A stretch of 64,000 nt of DNA, taken from positions 1,974,823-2,038,822 of the forward strand of contig JANPYM010000003.1 of assembly GCA_025890175.1 (NCBI GenBank), written 5' to 3'. Source of the stretch: Ciborinia camelliae (taxonomy: Eukaryota > Ascomycota > Leotiomycetes > Helotiales > Sclerotiniaceae). Shown one piece after another: positions 61,500 to 64,000 of the stretch (its first letter is position 1; each line of letters opens with the position of its first letter). Position numbers and translations under genes: made by a program. The notes under the pieces are model-generated. The model was not told the DNA's origin, did no database searches, and saw only the letters and a list, made by a program, of their open reading frames with translations.

Positions 61500-64000
61500 G
61501 TAGTATCGCAACAACATTATAAACTTAGTATTTTTATTTATAAGAAGCTAATAGTTGTAGTTTTATCTTTAGTAATTGAATTAATTAATTTTATATTAAA
61601 TCTAGGAATTACTAGCAACTAGTATTAAGATAGAAAATGCAAGAAATCAATTAGGTCAATAATAGCTTCAAGACTTTTTATTGTTTTCTAAATAAAATTC
61701 TTATTATTTTTTAAATAATTAGCGATATATTATTAATCACTATTTAAACAATAATATTTCGTTTAATATAAAATTTTATAAACTTTTAAAGTTTTTTTAT
61801 TTAATTATATAAATTTATTTTGTATATATTAATATTTTATAAATTAAATATTATATTAAAAATTTATTATTAATTAATATTAAATGTTAATAATTATTAA
61901 TATATTAATTTTAAGTTTAAATTTTATATTTAAATATTTTTTTTGTTTTTATTGTTTTTAAATTTATAATAAAGTTTTTCTTTTTAAGATATTTTGTCTA
62001 AAAAATTTTATTTGTTAGAATTTATTGTTTATATATATTAAGATATTTTTTTAGTTTATATTTTTATGATTATTTTTTTATACAAATAATAATTTTTAAG
62101 CGATAATTTATTTTTATTAATTTAAGATTTGTATTATTAATAAAATATTAATTTTAAATAAAATATATTTTGATATTATATATTTATATTACCCTATTTT
62201 TTTTAATTTATTAAAGGTTTTACAAATATTTAACAAATATTAATTAAATATCAAAAATTATTTTAACAATTTTATTTTTGAAGTTTTTATACCTAAAATT
62301 TTTTTTTTAATATAAAAAAACAAAAACTTTATTGATTTTTTTATTAAATAATTAGATTTTATATTTTTTATTATTTAAAGTATTTATATTTTTTTTATTT
62401 TTGTAATTTAAAATTTAAACTTTTAATTTTTATTAATATTATTTTTTATATTTTTTTATATTTTTTTTTTTAATTAATTTTTTTATCAATATTATAATTT
62501 TTTTTATTTTCTTTATAATAATTATTTAATATTTTATAAATATCTTTATAATTTTTATTAAATCTATTTATTTTTATTATACAAAATTAATTAATTTTTA
62601 TAAAATTAAAAAAATATTAAAAAAAAATAATATTATAAATTAAAAATATTTGTTTTTTAATAATCTTTTATTATTATATAATAAATATATTTATAAAAAA
62701 AAACCTTATAATTTATTATTTAAACAATTTTATTTTAATATTAATTAATTGTTTTGTTATTAATAAAAATATAACAATATAAAGTTAAATTTTATTAAAA
62801 AATAAAAAATATAAGATTATTTTATTTTTTATTAAAAAAAATATATTTTAATTATTTTTATTATAATTTATAAAACGAAATGTATTAATTTAATATATAA
62901 ACTTTATAATATTAAAAAAACTGTTATAATTATAATATTTATTTTTTTTAATATAAATATAATTTTAACAAATTTATTAGATATTTATTAATATTCTATA
63001 AACTACTTTTCATTTATTTATTAATTATTAATTAATATATATAAATACATTTTTTGTTTTTAATTAAAAAAACTAAAAATATAAAAATTAAAAATATATT
63101 AAGCTTTAATTCGAATAATAAAGATTTATTAAAGAAAAAAACAAAAACCTTTGCCTCGATTATTTTTTCTACTTTTTTATTTTTGCAAAGAGAAGAAAAA
63201 AAAAGATTACCGCAAAAAATAAAAAAAAGGCTACTCCAAAAAATAATGTTTTCGCTTAAAATATTTTTCTTTATTTTTCAAAAAGAATTTAAATTTTTAA
63301 AAAACTAAATTTTAAATTGTTTTATAATAAAAATTAATAGAAAAATAATTTTTTTAAATTAAAATTTTTAAAAATCAAATTTTTTAAATCCTTTTAATCA
63401 TTTTTAAAACTTTTTAGCTTTCGAATTATTTACTTTATTTTAGCTTTTTACAGTTTTTTAAATATTAAATAATTAATACATATCTTTCTTTTTTCGAAAT
63501 ACAAAATCTATAAATCTTTTTAAAATATTATTTCTAATTTTTTTTTGTTTTTTAATCTTAACTTTTTTAACAATATAAACATAAATACAAATAAAAATAT
63601 TATTATTTAATAAATAACCGATTTTTAATATATATCAAAAATTAATTATTTTTTTTTAAAACCTTAATTTTTTAATTTTGTTTTATTTTTTAATAAAAAT
63701 TTATTATCGAACATTTATTTCTTATTATTAATCAACAATAATTTTTTATTTAAACCTTACATTTTTTATAGATTTTAATAATATATTACCAAAAAAAATT
63801 AATATATATATAATTTGTTTTATTAATCTTTAAAATCTTTTTTTAATAATAATTTAAATATTATTAATAAAAATAATTTTTTTTTATTTAAAATTGTTAA
63901 ACAATAATAAAAAAAATACAAAATTTTTTAATAATTTAACAATAAAAATAAATAAATTTTTTTTTTACACTTTTTTTTTTATAAATATAACTTTATTATT
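61500..64000. repeat. extremely AT-rich block (RIP-like isochore), runs off the window
   Basis: From about 61.5 kb the sequence is almost only A and T, with very high TpA content and long A and T runs to the window end. There is a transition from about 61.2 kb. The one open frame (63054-63308) is Lys/Phe/Ile-rich as expected by chance. In filamentous ascomycetes such blocks are transposons mutated by RIP, often at centromeres, subtelomeres or between gene islands. No transposon family can be read. A mitochondrial origin is unlikely because it is contiguous with nuclear genes. Confidence 0.8.

Noticed and set aside
60878..61500. Search for a SAT-domain exon upstream of the PKS start
   Set aside because: No frame there resembles SAT, and a TATA box lies at the right distance from the KR start.
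63054..63308. 84-codon frame in the AT-rich block
   Set aside because: Lys/Phe/Ile/Leu composition is what random A/T sequence gives; no domain.
1..64000. tRNA, rRNA or CRISPR
   Set aside because: No TPsiC-type GGTTCGAATCC box in a cloverleaf context, no rRNA sequence, no regularly spaced repeats.

Overview
The window is nuclear DNA of a filamentous ascomycete. Support: short GT-AG introns of about 49-90 nt with CTAAC-like branch points, the fungal protein families present, and gene-rich DNA switching abruptly to extremely AT-rich DNA (about 61.5-64.0 kb) of the kind left by repeat-induced point mutation. Recurrent TACC/GGTA intergenic repeats and the AT-isochore layout suggest Leotiomycetes (Helotiales), but that placement is inference. 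Gene models were spliced by hand; each intact model reads in frame through its GT-AG introns.

Left and centre (3-42 kb): a MEF2-type MADS regulator of the Rlm1/RlmA kind with a long His-Pro-Gln repeat (3.2-5.3 kb); a 94-residue, 10-cysteine secreted protein (8.8-9.2 kb); a secreted SnoaL-like protein (10.2-11.1 kb); a single-pass membrane protein (12.8-13.4 kb); a secreted aspartic protease with a Ser/Thr tail (15.5-17.6 kb); RNA polymerase II subunit Rpb11 (19.7-20.3 kb); a nitronate monooxygenase (21.3-22.7 kb); a DUF3716 zinc-cluster-like protein (23.2-24.4 kb); an AVT3-type vacuolar amino-acid transporter (25.4-27.8 kb), divergent from a Vhc1-type cation-chloride cotransporter (28.9-33.5 kb); a small GPI-anchored-like protein (35.9-36.3 kb); the cis-prenyltransferase Rer2 (38-39.1 kb); and an ING-family PHD protein (39.7-42 kb). 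An F-box/LRR protein lies at 48.5-50.7 kb.

Between the housekeeping genes lie broken genes: a cytochrome P450 remnant with a stop codon in the haem loop (36.7-37.1 kb), an NRPS-like reductase remnant with a large internal deletion (44.0-45.5 kb), and an acidic hypothetical gene with a frame break (34.3-34.8 kb).

Right end (52.6-60.9 kb, minus strand): the most unusual feature is one large polyketide synthase with the order KR-KS-AT-PT-ACP-ACP-CMeT-TE. The body is that of a methylating non-reducing PKS, but the usual N-terminal SAT domain is absent and a ketoreductase with intact-looking catalytic residues takes its place. The gene has its own TATA box just upstream, so the KR looks like the true N-terminus. 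No tailoring enzymes are next to it. One splice junction inside the AT domain is out of phase by one base, so in this sequence the gene is either inactive or carries an assembly error. It ends against the AT-rich block that fills the rest of the window.
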